Shown here piece after piece: positions 8,364 through 17,315 of a stretch of DNA of 33,167 nucleotides. Below the pieces are notes generated by a model that worked only from the letters and a program-made list of their open reading frames with translations, was not told the DNA's origin and made no database searches. This stretch comes from an uncultured Bacteroidales bacterium (GTDB lineage: Bacteria > Bacteroidota > Bacteroidia > Bacteroidales > Paludibacteraceae), in assembly GCA_900318245.1 (NCBI GenBank), contig ONJT01000020.1, positions 1 through 33,167 of the forward strand, in the 5' to 3' direction. The translations under genes and the position numbers were made by a program. Position 1 is the first letter of the stretch, and the number at the start of each line of letters is the position of its first letter.

Positions 8364-10914
8364 CATATTTTTACTACTGCTGCTGAGCCTGAACGTGTGG
8401 GCGCAGGAGATCGAATACAGCCTCACCGGAAATAAGACCTATGAGATTGCCGGCATCGAGGTCGAAGGAGCGGACAGCTACGAAGACTTCGTACTGATCG
8501 GTTTCTCCGGCTTGGCTGTGGGCGACAAAGTCGAAGTGCCGGGTCCGCAAATCACCAAAGCTATCCGCCGATTCTGGAAACAGGGTCTGTTCTCGAACGT
8601 AAAGATCAAAGCCGACCGTATCGAAGGCAATAAGATCTGGCTCGTCATCGTGCTCGAGCAACGCCCGCGTGTGAGCGAGGTGCGCTACGAAGGACTCAAG
8701 AAGAGCGAACGCGAAGATATCGAAGTAAAAGCAGGTATCCGACAGGGCAGTCAGATGACGCCGAACCTTGAGGATCACGCCAAGACGGTCATCAAGAAAT
8801 ACCTGGCGGAGAAAGGCTTCCATAACGCCGATGTCGTCGTTCATCAGCAGCCTGACCGCGATCACCCGGGATACGTCAAAGTGGCTATCGCCGTGGATAA
8901 GAAAGTGAAGACCAAAGTCGGCAAGATATACATCACCGGAAACGAAGCCCTCTCGGATCGCCAGATCAACAAGGCGATGAAGAAAACCAATGATAACGAC
9001 ATTATCAACCTCTTCCGTACGAAGAAATTCGTCACCGAGGAGTACGAGAAAGATAAAGTTGCTGTCATCGAGAAATATAACGAGTACGGTTATCGCGACG
9101 CCTATATCGTAGCCGACAGTGTAGTTCCGAATCCGGAAGACCCGACGCGCGTAGACGTCTACATGACCATCCACGAGGGCGATAAATACTACGTCCGCTC
9201 CATCAAGTGGGTGGGTAACACCCTCTATCCTTACGAGTACTTAGACGCTACGCTGGGTGTCAAGCCTGGCGATGTGTATAACCTCAAGACCCTCAACGAA
9301 CGACTCCAGTCGGACGATGATGCGGTCAGCAAACTCTATACCGACCGCGGATACCTGTTCTTCAACGTCGATCCCGTTGAGGTCAATGTAGAGAATGACT
9401 CCATTGACTTCGAGATGCGTATCTACGAAGGCAAACCGGCTACCATCAATGAGGTGAAGATCATCGGTAACACCCGTGTCTATGAGCACGTCGTTCGCCG
9501 CGAGTTGTTCACCAAGCCGGGACAACTATATTCGCAATCGGATATCATGCGTTCGCTGCGTGAGTTGGCGCAGATGGGTCACTTTGACCAAGAGAAACTG
9601 GCGCCGGATATCCAACCGAACCCCGAAGATGGAACGGTGGATATCGCCTATAAGTTAGAGACAAAGTCCTCCGACCAGATTGAATTCTCTCTCGGTTGGG
9701 GTGCAACGGGTCTGACAGGTTCTATCGGACTGAAGTTCACCAACTTCGCCATCCAGAACCTCTTCAACAAGAAAGCCTATCGTATCGTGCCGCAAGGTGA
9801 GGGCCAGACTTTTGCCATCAACCTGCGTACCAATGGTATCTACTCCACCTCGTTGTCTATCTCGTTCCTCGAGCCATGGTTAGGTGGTAAGCGGCCGAAC
9901 AGCCTCAGCGCTTCCTTCGCTTTCTACAACCAAACCGGTTACTCGGCACGTTACCAGAAAGCTTACCAGCAGCTGTATAACACCTATTCGAATTATTACT
10001 ACTACTCTGGTAACAGCAACTACTATCAGCAGTTAGCGGAGGCCGAGGCCGATAAGGATAAGTTCATTCGCCAGTTCTATTTCGCGCTCGGATACGGTAA
10101 ACGTCTGCGCTGGCCCGATGACTATTTCATGTTCTACGGCGAGTTGAGTTATACGCTCTATTGGATGAAAGACTGGCCGTATCTGCTGATTGATAACGGA
10201 ACGAGTCACAACCTCGCGCTGAACCTCCAGATCAGTCGTTCGTCTATCGACAACCCGATTTATACCCGCCGCGGTAGCCAGTTCGTCTTGGGTGTCAAAC
10301 TCACACCGCCCTGGTCGCTGTTCAGCAAACAAGACTACTCGCATCTTACCACCGCAGAGAAATACCACCTCATTGAGTACCATAAATGGACTTTCAAAGG
10401 CAAGGTATTCACCCCGCTCACCCCGGATAGCAAGTTAGTGCTTATGGCCCGCGCGGAGTTCGGTTATCTCGGTCATTACAACAAACACGCGAAGTCGCCG
10501 TTTGAGACCTACTACATGGGTGGTGACGGTATGTCCAGTTACTCGACGCTGTCCACCGACTACGTGGCGATGCGTGGCTACTCGGCCGGTTCACTCACCC
10601 CGTACGACCCTGCTACGGGACGAAACATGGGATACGTGTATAACAAGTTCACCATGGAGTTGCGGTACCCCATCTCGCTTGAACAGAGCGCTACGATATG
10701 GGCGCTCGCCTTCCTCGAGGCAGGAAACTGCTTCGCGGACATCACCGACTACAATCCCTTCGACCTCAAGCGCGCCGCCGGCGTCGGCGTACGTATCTAC
10801 CTGCCGATGTTCGGACTGCTCGGTATAGACTGGGGCTGGGGCTTCGACGATATCAATGGCAGCAGACAGTATAGTGGAAGCCAATTCCACTTCGTCTTAG
10901 GACAAGAGTTATAA
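8347..10914 (+). CDS. bamA: Outer-membrane protein assembly factor BamA
   Basis: This 855-aa Omp85 protein inserts beta-barrel proteins into the outer membrane. The GTG at 8347 was chosen because it gives a clean signal peptide ([19 protein letters not shown]); the frame extends to 8305, but that would put uncharacteristic charged residues before it. Residues about 35-450 form successive POTRA domains (for example [80 protein letters not shown], split here only for display). The barrel follows and includes the substrate-binding region [20 protein letters not shown] with RGYSAGSL, and it ends FHFVLGQEL. Two Skp-like chaperones follow at once, the usual partner arrangement. Confidence 0.95.
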   Translation: MNRFINIFLLLLLSLNVWAQEIEYSLTGNKTYEIAGIEVEGADSYEDFVLIGFSGLAVGDKVEVPGPQITKAIRRFWKQGLFSNVKIKADRIEGNKIWLVIVLEQRPRVSEVRYEGLKKSEREDIEVKAGIRQGSQMTPNLEDHAKTVIKKYLAEKGFHNADVVVHQQPDRDHPGYVKVAIAVDKKVKTKVGKIYITGNEALSDRQINKAMKKTNDNDIINLFRTKKFVTEEYEKDKVAVIEKYNEYGYRDAYIVADSVVPNPEDPTRVDVYMTIHEGDKYYVRSIKWVGNTLYPYEYLDATLGVKPGDVYNLKTLNERLQSDDDAVSKLYTDRGYLFFNVDPVEVNVENDSIDFEMRIYEGKPATINEVKIIGNTRVYEHVVRRELFTKPGQLYSQSDIMRSLRELAQMGHFDQEKLAPDIQPNPEDGTVDIAYKLETKSSDQIEFSLGWGATGLTGSIGLKFTNFAIQNLFNKKAYRIVPQGEGQTFAINLRTNGIYSTSLSISFLEPWLGGKRPNSLSASFAFYNQTGYSARYQKAYQQLYNTYSNYYYYSGNSNYYQQLAEAEADKDKFIRQFYFALGYGKRLRWPDDYFMFYGELSYTLYWMKDWPYLLIDNGTSHNLALNLQISRSSIDNPIYTRRGSQFVLGVKLTPPWSLFSKQDYSHLTTAEKYHLIEYHKWTFKGKVFTPLTPDSKLVLMARAEFGYLGHYNKHAKSPFETYYMGGDGMSSYSTLSTDYVAMRGYSAGSLTPYDPATGRNMGYVYNKFTMELRYPISLEQSATIWALAFLEAGNCFADITDYNPFDLKRAAGVGVRIYLPMFGLLGIDWGWGFDDINGSRQYSGSQFHFVLGQEL

Positions 10915-10919
10915 AGCAT

Positions 10920-11438
10920 ATGAAAAAAATTAGTATACTTTTATTCGCAGCCCTGCTGAGTTGTGGCACGGCTTTTGCAAAGGACCAGTCGATAGCGTAT
11001 ATCGACATGCAGTATATCCTGAAGAACCTGGCTCAGTACGAGCAGGCGAACGAACAGTTGACCATGCTCTCCAAGCGCTGGCAGAAAGAAGTGGACGCGA
11101 TGCAACAGGAAGCACGCGTCATGGCAACCAACTACCAAACCGAGCAGATCTTCCTCTCCGAGACCATGCGGGCACAACGCGAGGAAGAGATCGTGAAGAA
11201 AGAGCAGGAAGTGCTCGAACTCAAGCGTAAGTACTTCGGTCAGGACGGAGAACTGTACAAGAAGCGCGAAGCGCTCATCAAACCCATACAGGATGAGATA
11301 TACAATGCCATCCAGGACTTGGCGAACGAGAAACGTATTGACATTGTCAAAGACCGCTCCGCCGACCCGGCATTGATATACATGTCCTCCAAATTAGATA
11401 TTTCAGATCAAGTATTACATAAATTAGGAGCAAAATAA
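10920..11438 (+). CDS. OmpH/Skp family periplasmic chaperone (first copy)
   Basis: This 172-aa protein starts with a signal peptide (MKKISILLFAALLSCGTAFA). The mature part begins with the family sequence IAYIDMQYILKNLAQYEQA, then a long charged coiled coil rich in Gln, Glu and Lys (about residues 40-115), and a C-terminal segment IQDEIYNAIQDLANEKRIDIVKDR that belongs to the trimeric body of Skp. Skp holds unfolded outer-membrane proteins in the periplasm for delivery to BamA. The gene starts 5 nt after bamA. A cysteine in the signal peptide (C15) does not form a good lipobox, so a soluble periplasmic protein is more likely than a lipoprotein. Confidence 0.88.
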   Translation: MKKISILLFAALLSCGTAFAKDQSIAYIDMQYILKNLAQYEQANEQLTMLSKRWQKEVDAMQQEARVMATNYQTEQIFLSETMRAQREEEIVKKEQEVLELKRKYFGQDGELYKKREALIKPIQDEIYNAIQDLANEKRIDIVKDRSADPALIYMSSKLDISDQVLHKLGAK

Positions 11439-11455
11439 ACTAACAATTATAAACA

Positions 11456-11947
11456 ATGAAAAAAATTATTATCGCAATGATGCTGATCCTGCCGATGGCA
11501 GTCAGCGCACAGAAATTCGGTCACATCAACACGCAAGAACTCTTTGCGCAAATGCCTGAAGTGGCTAAGGTCAAACTGCAGATGGATACTGTTCAGGCGC
11601 AGTATGAGAACCAATTGGCTTCGATGAACGAGGAGTTTCAGAAGAAATACCAAGATTATCAGGCTCAGGAAGCAACCATGGCTGACGCTATCAAGCAGAT
11701 CCGTCAACAGGAACTGCAGGAGATGCAGCAACGTATCCAGTTGTTCTATCAGACCGCTGAGCAGGACATCCAGAAGAAACAGCAGGAACTGCTCACGCCG
11801 GTTCACGAGCGCATGGCTAAAGCTATCAAGGCCGTGGGCGAGCGCGAGGCATACACCTATATCTTCGACTCCGCAGCGATGGTACACGTCGGCGCTGACG
11901 CCAAGGATGTGACTCCCGCAGTCAAGAAAGAACTGGGTATCAAATAA
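11456..11947 (+). CDS. OmpH/Skp family periplasmic chaperone (second copy)
   Basis: This 163-aa paralogue of the preceding gene has a signal peptide (MKKIIIAMMLILPMAVSA) followed by KFGHINTQELFAQMPEVAKV, a coiled-coil middle with repeated QEL/QEM segments (residues about 45-110), and the C-terminal body VHERMAKAIKAVGERE, YIFDSAAM. Pairs of skp-like genes after bamA are common in Bacteroidota. The spacing to the first copy is 17 nt. The stop overlaps the next small ORF by one base (TAATG). The two copies differ clearly in sequence, so they are not a recent duplication and may have different clients. Confidence 0.9.
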   Translation: MKKIIIAMMLILPMAVSAQKFGHINTQELFAQMPEVAKVKLQMDTVQAQYENQLASMNEEFQKKYQDYQAQEATMADAIKQIRQQELQEMQQRIQLFYQTAEQDIQKKQQELLTPVHERMAKAIKAVGEREAYTYIFDSAAMVHVGADAKDVTPAVKKELGIK

Positions 11948-12072
11948 TGGCTGACGGCTATTTGGAATCCCATTATGCCGAGTACGAGAAGAAAAAGGCA
12001 GAATGGCTAAAAAAGAAAAACTCTTATTCTTACAATCATGGTAGAAAAGATTCAAAAGACACTCCGCGATAG
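11947..12072 (+). CDS. Small 41-aa charged protein between skp and the MFS gene
   Basis: An ATG overlapping the skp stop (TAATG) opens a 41-codon frame starting MADGYLESHYAEYEKKKAEW and ending KDSKDTPR. It is highly charged, with a predicted amphipathic helix in the first 25 residues and a basic KKK patch. It ends 35 nt inside the MFS gene. Short proteins starting MADxYLExxxxEYE are familiar to me from Bacteroidales annotations, where they have no reliable function. The stop-start overlap and the lack of any other use for this 90-bp gap support translation. It could alternatively be a coupling peptide for the transporter. Confidence 0.6.
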   Translation: MADGYLESHYAEYEKKKAEWLKKKNSYSYNHGRKDSKDTPR

Positions 12073-13408
12073 TGCGTTCGCGCGTTGGGCCGTTTTGGTA
12101 CTCGTCGCTTCGATGATGTTCTTCGCGTATATGTTCGTCGACATCCTCTCTCCGTTGGCTTCGCTCTTGGAGCAGAGTCTGAACTGGGACCGCGGAGACT
12201 TCGGAACCTATGCGGCAGGCGAATACCTGCTCAACGTCTTCGGTTTCCTCATCCTCGCCGGTATTATCCTCGACAAGATGGGTGTGCGCTTCACGGGTCT
12301 GTTAAGTGCCAGCCTAATGGTCATCGGTGCCGCGATTAAGTTCTGGGGTATCTCTTGGCCTGAGGCCAATACCGTAGAGTGGCTCAACGCATGGTGGCCC
12401 GCTATGCCGGGTAGCGCCAAGTTGGCCATGTTCGGTTTTATGATCTTCGGCTGCGGTTGCGAGATGGCTGGTACGACGGTTAGTAAGATTCTCGCCAAGT
12501 GGTTCAAAGGCAAAGAGATGGCGCTGGCGATGGGTCTCGAGATGGCTATTGCCCGTCTGGGTGTATTCGCTGCGATGTGGTTCGCGCCGATGCTTAGCGA
12601 GCGTTTTGCGGTCGATGGTGTCAACTCCATCGTCGCTCCGCTGCTCTTCGCGTCCGCGCTGCTCGTGATAGGTTTGCTCAACTTCTTCGTCTTCACCATC
12701 ATGGATACGAAGTTCGACCAGCAGCTCGTCGCTATCGGTGAGGCTACTTTAGAGAAAGATCCGGAGGATGAGTTCCACGTATCGGACCTCAAGCAGATCT
12801 TCAGCTCGAAGATGTTCTGGATCATCGCGCTGCTGTGCGTACTCTATTACTCGGCTATCTTCCCCTTCCAGCGTTTCGCAACGAACTTCCTGGAGGAGAC
12901 GCTGAGTATCACCAATACCGAAGCGGCAGGCCTCTTCAAGTGGTTCCCGATCCTCGCGATGGTGCTCACGCCTTTCCTCGGTGCGTTCATCGACTATAAG
13001 GGTAAAGGTGCCTCGATGATGCTCCTCGGCGCAGTTATCATGATTGCGTGCCACTGCGTCTTCGCCTTCGTGTTACCGGCATACCCGAGTAAGACACTCG
13101 CCCTCATCACCATCCTCATCCTCGGCGTGAGCTTCTCGCTCGTGCCCGCATCGATGTGGCCTTCTGTGCCGAAAATCATCGATGAAAAAGTGCTGGGCTC
13201 GGCGTACTGTCTTATCTTCTGGGTGCAGAACGTAGGCCTGTGCCTCGTGCCGCTGCTGATTGGTAAACTGCGCGTGGCGACCAACGGTTACCTCGTGCCG
13301 ATGATTGTATTTGCTTCCTTCGGCGTACTCGCTTTCCTGCTGAGTCTCGCATTGAAGGTAGAGGATAAACGGAAAGGTTATGGACTGGAACTTCCTAATA
13401 AGAAATAA
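12038..13408 (+). CDS. Major facilitator superfamily transporter
   Basis: This is a 456-aa inner-membrane transporter with about 12 hydrophobic segments in two six-helix halves separated by a charged loop near residues 225-250 (KFDQQLVAIGEATLEKDPED). The A-motif region reads GIILDKMGVRFTG. The second half carries FLGAFIDYKGKGASMM at the equivalent position. MAIARLGVFAAMWFAP and FSLVPASMWPSVPKIID resemble the MFSD1-like branch found in Bacteroidota; the substrate is not predictable. Its start lies inside the 41-aa ORF and its end overlaps murF by 29 nt. A cell-wall-related substrate is suggested only by context. Confidence 0.85.
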   Translation: MVEKIQKTLRDSAFARWAVLVLVASMMFFAYMFVDILSPLASLLEQSLNWDRGDFGTYAAGEYLLNVFGFLILAGIILDKMGVRFTGLLSASLMVIGAAIKFWGISWPEANTVEWLNAWWPAMPGSAKLAMFGFMIFGCGCEMAGTTVSKILAKWFKGKEMALAMGLEMAIARLGVFAAMWFAPMLSERFAVDGVNSIVAPLLFASALLVIGLLNFFVFTIMDTKFDQQLVAIGEATLEKDPEDEFHVSDLKQIFSSKMFWIIALLCVLYYSAIFPFQRFATNFLEETLSITNTEAAGLFKWFPILAMVLTPFLGAFIDYKGKGASMMLLGAVIMIACHCVFAFVLPAYPSKTLALITILILGVSFSLVPASMWPSVPKIIDEKVLGSAYCLIFWVQNVGLCLVPLLIGKLRVATNGYLVPMIVFASFGVLAFLLSLALKVEDKRKGYGLELPNKK

Positions 13409-14531
13409 GGAATCGATTCATGTCACAACAGATAGCCGGAAGGTCACTTCCGGCTCTGTCTTTGTTGCGCTCAAGGGTGAACATTTCGACGGCAATGACT
13501 TCGTAGAACAAGCCCGTAAGGACGGTGCGGCGTATGTCATATGCGGCGAGAACGCCTTACGCGACCTGCAGGACCTTGCCCGCGCTTGGCGCAGAGAGTT
13601 AGGTCTGCCTATCCTCGGCATCACCGGTACCAACGGCAAGACGACGACCAAGGAACTCTGCGCCGCCGTGCTCTCGACGAAGTATAATATCTATTATACG
13701 CAGGGAAATCTCAATAACCAGATCGGTGTGCCCCTTACCTTATTAAGTATAACGCGCGCGCATGAGATGGCGATCGTCGAGATGGGCGCTTCGCACCCGG
13801 GCGACATCAAAGAACTCGTCGAGATAGCCGAACCCAACTTCGGCCTCATCACTAACGTAGGTCGCGCCCACCTCCAGGGCTTCGGTTCGTTCGAAGGTGT
13901 GATGCGCACCAAAGCGGAGTTATACGACTACTTGCGCGAACACGGAGGATTCTGTTTCCGCAACACCGATAACCCTAATCTGGCGCAGATGGCAGGTGAC
14001 TTAAAGACCGTGCCCTATACTACCGGAACCATGCCGGAAGGCACGCATCTCGTCGGAGCTTACAACGCAGAGAACGTATCAGCGGCGCTATGCGTAGGCG
14101 AATACTTCGGAGTCCCGCACGACCAAGCCTTGGCGGCTATTCGTGCCTACATCCCTTCCAACAACCGCTCCCAACTCATGCAGACAGAGCGCAACACCGT
14201 CGTGGTCGATGCCTATAACGCCAACCCCACTTCCATGACCGCCGCTATCAATGCCTTCATGGGCAATTGCTATATCCTCGGCGCGATGAGGGAGTTAGGC
14301 GAATACAGCCATCTTGAGCACCAGAACATCGTCAACATGCTCCTGGAACGCAAGGCGGACAAAGTGCTGCTCGTCGGACCCGAGTACAAAGAGACGACCG
14401 CTCCTTATCCCGTCTTCGACGACGTGGACGCACTCTGCGAAGCATTGAAAAAAGAACCCCTCAACGGGTATAGAATACTGCTCAAAGGCAGTCGAAGCAA
14501 TCAATTAGAAAAAGTTATTCCTTTATTATGA
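13380..14531 (+). CDS. murF: UDP-N-acetylmuramoyl-tripeptide--D-alanyl-D-alanine ligase, short form
   Basis: This Mur ligase adds D-Ala-D-Ala to the peptidoglycan precursor in the cytoplasm. Landmarks are VTTDSRKVTSGSVFVALKGE in the N-terminal domain, the ATP-binding ILGITGTNGKTTTKELCAAV, NLNNQIGVPLTLL, IVEMGASHPGDIKEL, and in the C-terminal domain NNRSQLMQTERNT, VVDAYNANPTSM and the late LLKGSRSNQLE. At 383 aa it is shorter than usual (about 430-450). The missing part is the segment between the Asn of the central domain and the HLVGAYNAENVSAAL motif, where homologues carry about 40 extra residues forming a beta-hairpin. The frame is intact, so this appears to be a deletion tolerated by the enzyme. 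It overlaps the MFS gene by 29 nt and the next gene by 4 nt (ATGA). Confidence 0.93.
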   Translation: MDWNFLIRNKESIHVTTDSRKVTSGSVFVALKGEHFDGNDFVEQARKDGAAYVICGENALRDLQDLARAWRRELGLPILGITGTNGKTTTKELCAAVLSTKYNIYYTQGNLNNQIGVPLTLLSITRAHEMAIVEMGASHPGDIKELVEIAEPNFGLITNVGRAHLQGFGSFEGVMRTKAELYDYLREHGGFCFRNTDNPNLAQMAGDLKTVPYTTGTMPEGTHLVGAYNAENVSAALCVGEYFGVPHDQALAAIRAYIPSNNRSQLMQTERNTVVVDAYNANPTSMTAAINAFMGNCYILGAMRELGEYSHLEHQNIVNMLLERKADKVLLVGPEYKETTAPYPVFDDVDALCEALKKEPLNGYRILLKGSRSNQLEKVIPLL

Positions 14532-15421
14532 CAGAAGAAACGAAAAAGAACAACTCCGCCCTCCTTTGGGTCATCCTCGTTGTGCTGCTTGCCGCACTCG
14601 GCGTATTGGCGTATCTCTATTGGAACCAACATACGGAACTGAACGAACTCGTAGAGCAGATGACCATCGAGAAAGAAGAGCTGCAGGAGGAATACGAAGA
14701 CCTCGCCATTCAGTTCGACGGATACCAGAACATGGATATCCGCAACGATAGTCTGCAAGATCTGCTTGCGCGCGAGCAACAGCGTGTACAAGATTTACTC
14801 GAGGAACTGCGTCAGACCAAGGCCTCCAATGCCCGCCGCATCGCGGAACTGAAGAAAGAACTTGCTACGGTCCGTGCGGTGATGAAAGACTACGTGCGTC
14901 AGATAGACAGTCTCAACGCCACCAACCAGCGCCTCACGGCGGAGAATATCCAGGTACGCCGGGAGAACCAAATGGTACGTTCGCGCAACGAAGAACTCAC
15001 GCAGGCCAATACCCAACTGACGGAAACTGTCACCCGTGCCGCGATGCTTGAGGTGACGTCCTGCACCCTCACTACGCTCAACAAACGCGATAAGAAAACG
15101 CGTATGGTAGGTCATATCCGCAAACTGCAGTTCGACTTCGTCATTGCGAAGAATATCACTTGTACGCCGGGTCTGAAGAATCTCTACGCACGTATCACGG
15201 ACCCCGTCGGCAACCTGCTCGGAGAGAACGATGAGCACCTCTTCCCATTTGAGAATCAGGAGATCCACTACAGTCTCGTGCAACCCATCGAGTATAGTGG
15301 AGAGAACTACAATGGCACCTGCTATTGGCCCATCGATGAAGTCGAATCCGGCTTCTATACCATCGACTTCTTCTGCGACGGCAATCTCATCGGTTCCTTC
15401 CCCTTCCAGATAAAGAAATAA
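14528..15421 (+). CDS. Membrane-anchored coiled-coil protein, unknown function
   Basis: This is a 297-aa protein with a short charged N-terminus, one membrane helix (residues about 11-31, LLWVILVVLLAALGVLAYLY), and a long coiled coil (about 35-180) made of Glu/Gln/Leu/Arg heptads such as EELQEEYEDLA and QRVQDLLEELRQ. A compact C-terminal domain (about 185-297) looks like a beta-sandwich: KLQFDFVIAKNITCTPG, NLYARITDPVGNLLG, FYTIDFFCDGNLIGSFPF. The domain would face the periplasm. I recognise the type as a conserved Bacteroidales hypothetical protein but know no assigned function. It overlaps murF by 4 nt and is the last gene of the dnaN operon, so a role in the envelope is plausible. Confidence 0.78.
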   Translation: MTEETKKNNSALLWVILVVLLAALGVLAYLYWNQHTELNELVEQMTIEKEELQEEYEDLAIQFDGYQNMDIRNDSLQDLLAREQQRVQDLLEELRQTKASNARRIAELKKELATVRAVMKDYVRQIDSLNATNQRLTAENIQVRRENQMVRSRNEELTQANTQLTETVTRAAMLEVTSCTLTTLNKRDKKTRMVGHIRKLQFDFVIAKNITCTPGLKNLYARITDPVGNLLGENDEHLFPFENQEIHYSLVQPIEYSGENYNGTCYWPIDEVESGFYTIDFFCDGNLIGSFPFQIKK

Positions 15422-15423
15422 AA

Positions 15424-17115
15424 TTATCGGATACGTTGCCCTTGTGCATCGTATATCTTCTCTCCGCGAAGGATGAAGAGTTGTCCGTTATAGAGCACTT
15501 TAGTGCTCTTTTTTTCGGACGCGGTCTCGTCTATTCCTTGCGGTGCTTTGCGGGCCATGCGGATAGCGGCAATACCTCCATCGCCGCTCGACTGAGCCGA
15601 AACGACAGAGAGCATGAACGGCGCGGATTGCACTACGGCCAGCACTGTGCCTGCTTTGAGTAGTTTCTGCTTAGCGCCGAACTGCGTTCCATTGATATAA
15701 AAATAGACATCACGCTCGGTCTTCATCGACGTGAGCACCACGGTGTCGCAAGCGGGTAAGAACAACTCTACGTGCGTCTTACCTGCTATCTCACGGCTGT
15801 AGTCATCGTCCGTCTTGGAGAAACGCCATTTCTTGGTTTCATCCCATCCGTAAGCACTCTTCACCCAAGCTGCCTCATCGGCTGAGCCGTCAAAGACAAT
15901 CTCCTGATCGGTAAAAGCAACCGGGCTAACAGCCTCCGTGACGAGCGTATAACTGATGGCCGTCTCGTCCGAACCGGTCAAGGTGATGATGCTCCCGTTC
16001 TGTTCCCATTTTGTGCCCTCATTCACTTTGTATGTGCTAATCGTCGGCACACTGCTACCTGCTAGATAGAAGGCCTTGAGGTCGGATCCATCCACATAAG
16101 CGCTATAGGCATTGCTCATTATCACCTCATAGAGCGCAGGAGGAGTTACTTGGGGATCCGTAGGGATCGTATCGGTTTGGGTAGTGTCCGTTGGAACGGT
16201 AGGACTGTCCTCGCGGGTGTACTTATAAATCGGCACATCTTTCTTCTGGTCAGAAGTGGTGTAGAACGTGGAATTATCCTCCCATGCCAGCGACTCGCCT
16301 TGTGCTTCCTCTTGGTATGCGGCAATCTGGGTCGGACGGCGGGTAGCCGTTGAGGACAGACTTTCGCTGCCCTGACGCTCCCATAAGAGGATGTACTTTT
16401 TGTTCTTGATAGCCATCCACTTACCATCTGGCGTGATATCACCGCCGGTACACAGATTGAACTTCGAACCGTTACCTAAGTCACACACCTTCGTCAGCGT
16501 CTGTTTGCCCGAATAATCGGTCTTGAAGGGCAGGCTGTACAACGAGCAAACGCCGTCCGCCTTCGTAGCGATATAGAACACCTGCTCCACATTGTCGTAC
16601 ATCAACGTCTCGGTATTGTGCGCTTGGTTGTCCGGATAACCAAACACGATCTCGCTTGCCGTGATGGTCTTCGAACCGCTGGTGATGGCCGGCTCCTCAA
16701 AATAATAGATGTAATACTTGTCTTTGTAAGCTAAGTTATTGTCGCCGATAGCGCCGATGAAGACATAGTTCTTGCCGCCATAGACGCCGGTAGCGATATC
16801 TTCCCAATCATCGCGGCCGGAAGAAGTGCTGACTTTCACCTCCATCTGTTGGGTACCATCAGGTTTGATGGCCAGTATGCGGCGATCGCTATCGAGATTC
16901 TCATCGCCATGCTCCCAGATATAACCTGGTGTGACCCGAGAGCAAGCCATACCGCTTACCTCCTTCATTACGTTCTTTTTCTGCGTGCCGCACTCGGTGC
17001 GCGTGAAGTCATTGTTGAGTTCCAGGTTTGTGCCATCATAGTTGATGCCGCTTGCCGACCATACTGCGCAGGCCATGAATAGACCTAAGGCAACCAAACA
17101 AACTTTCGTCTTCAT
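15424..17115 (-). CDS. Secreted beta-propeller-like protein with C-terminal sorting tail
   Basis: This is a 563-aa exported protein. The ATG at 17115 was chosen over the one at 17133 because the promoter at 17144-17175 would leave almost no leader for the longer form, and because it gives a good signal peptide (MKTKVCLVALGLFMACAVW). Residues about 40-300 contain EVSGMACSRVTPGYIWEHGD, DDWEDIATGVYGG and FIGAIGDNN, a pattern of beta-propeller proteins that carry WEDIA and GDIGDN motifs. A Pro/Thr/Asp linker near 310-330 leads to a beta-rich region, and the end reads VLYNGQLFILRGEKIYDAQG. No catalytic role can be assigned. The 3' end is 2 bp from the convergent coiled-coil gene. Confidence 0.75.
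   Translation of the reverse strand: MKTKVCLVALGLFMACAVWSASGINYDGTNLELNNDFTRTECGTQKKNVMKEVSGMACSRVTPGYIWEHGDENLDSDRRILAIKPDGTQQMEVKVSTSSGRDDWEDIATGVYGGKNYVFIGAIGDNNLAYKDKYYIYYFEEPAITSGSKTITASEIVFGYPDNQAHNTETLMYDNVEQVFYIATKADGVCSLYSLPFKTDYSGKQTLTKVCDLGNGSKFNLCTGGDITPDGKWMAIKNKKYILLWERQGSESLSSTATRRPTQIAAYQEEAQGESLAWEDNSTFYTTSDQKKDVPIYKYTREDSPTVPTDTTQTDTIPTDPQVTPPALYEVIMSNAYSAYVDGSDLKAFYLAGSSVPTISTYKVNEGTKWEQNGSIITLTGSDETAISYTLVTEAVSPVAFTDQEIVFDGSADEAAWVKSAYGWDETKKWRFSKTDDDYSREIAGKTHVELFLPACDTVVLTSMKTERDVYFYINGTQFGAKQKLLKAGTVLAVVQSAPFMLSVVSAQSSGDGGIAAIRMARKAPQGIDETASEKKSTKVLYNGQLFILRGEKIYDAQGQRIR
15492..15515 (+). terminator. Intrinsic terminator for the dnaN operon, inside the convergent gene
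   Basis: AGAGCAC (15492-15498), loop TTTA and GTGCTCT (15503-15509) form a perfect 7-bp stem followed by a run of six further T on the plus strand. It lies 71 bp past the last plus-strand stop, within the coding sequence for the C-terminal part of the minus-strand protein. No other terminator lies between the two genes, whose stops are 2 bp apart. Confidence 0.75.
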
Positions 17116-17143
17116 GATAAATATGCGTTTCAAAAAAGTGACG

Positions 17144-17175
17144 CAAAGTTACTATTTTTCCTCGAACCAAACAAG
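17144..17175 (-). promoter_or_regulatory. Promoter of the secreted propeller-like gene
   Basis: Read on the minus strand, CTTG (17175-17172) is followed by a 20-bp spacer and TAACTTTG (17151-17144), a match to TTG-N20-TAnnTTTG. The start codon at 17115 would lie about 25 nt after the expected transcription start. Confidence 0.7.
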
Positions 17176-17273
17176 GATTGCACAAAATATCTACAAAAAA
17201 AGTCAAAATTTTGAATTAGGAAACAACGAAGACAACGAAAAAATATATAAAATTGCGTTTTTCTGCAAAAATA

Positions 17274-17305
17274 TTTGGTCATTTCAAAAAAAAGCAGTAC
17301 TTTTG
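17274..17305 (+). promoter_or_regulatory. Promoter of rplS
   Basis: TTTG (17274-17277), a 20-bp spacer with an 8-A tract, and TACTTTTG (17298-17305) match the Bacteroidota promoter. The leader to the rplS ATG is about 95 nt long. This promoter and the one at 17144-17175 are divergent and about 100 bp apart. Confidence 0.85.
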
Positions 17306-17315
17306 CACGCTTTTT

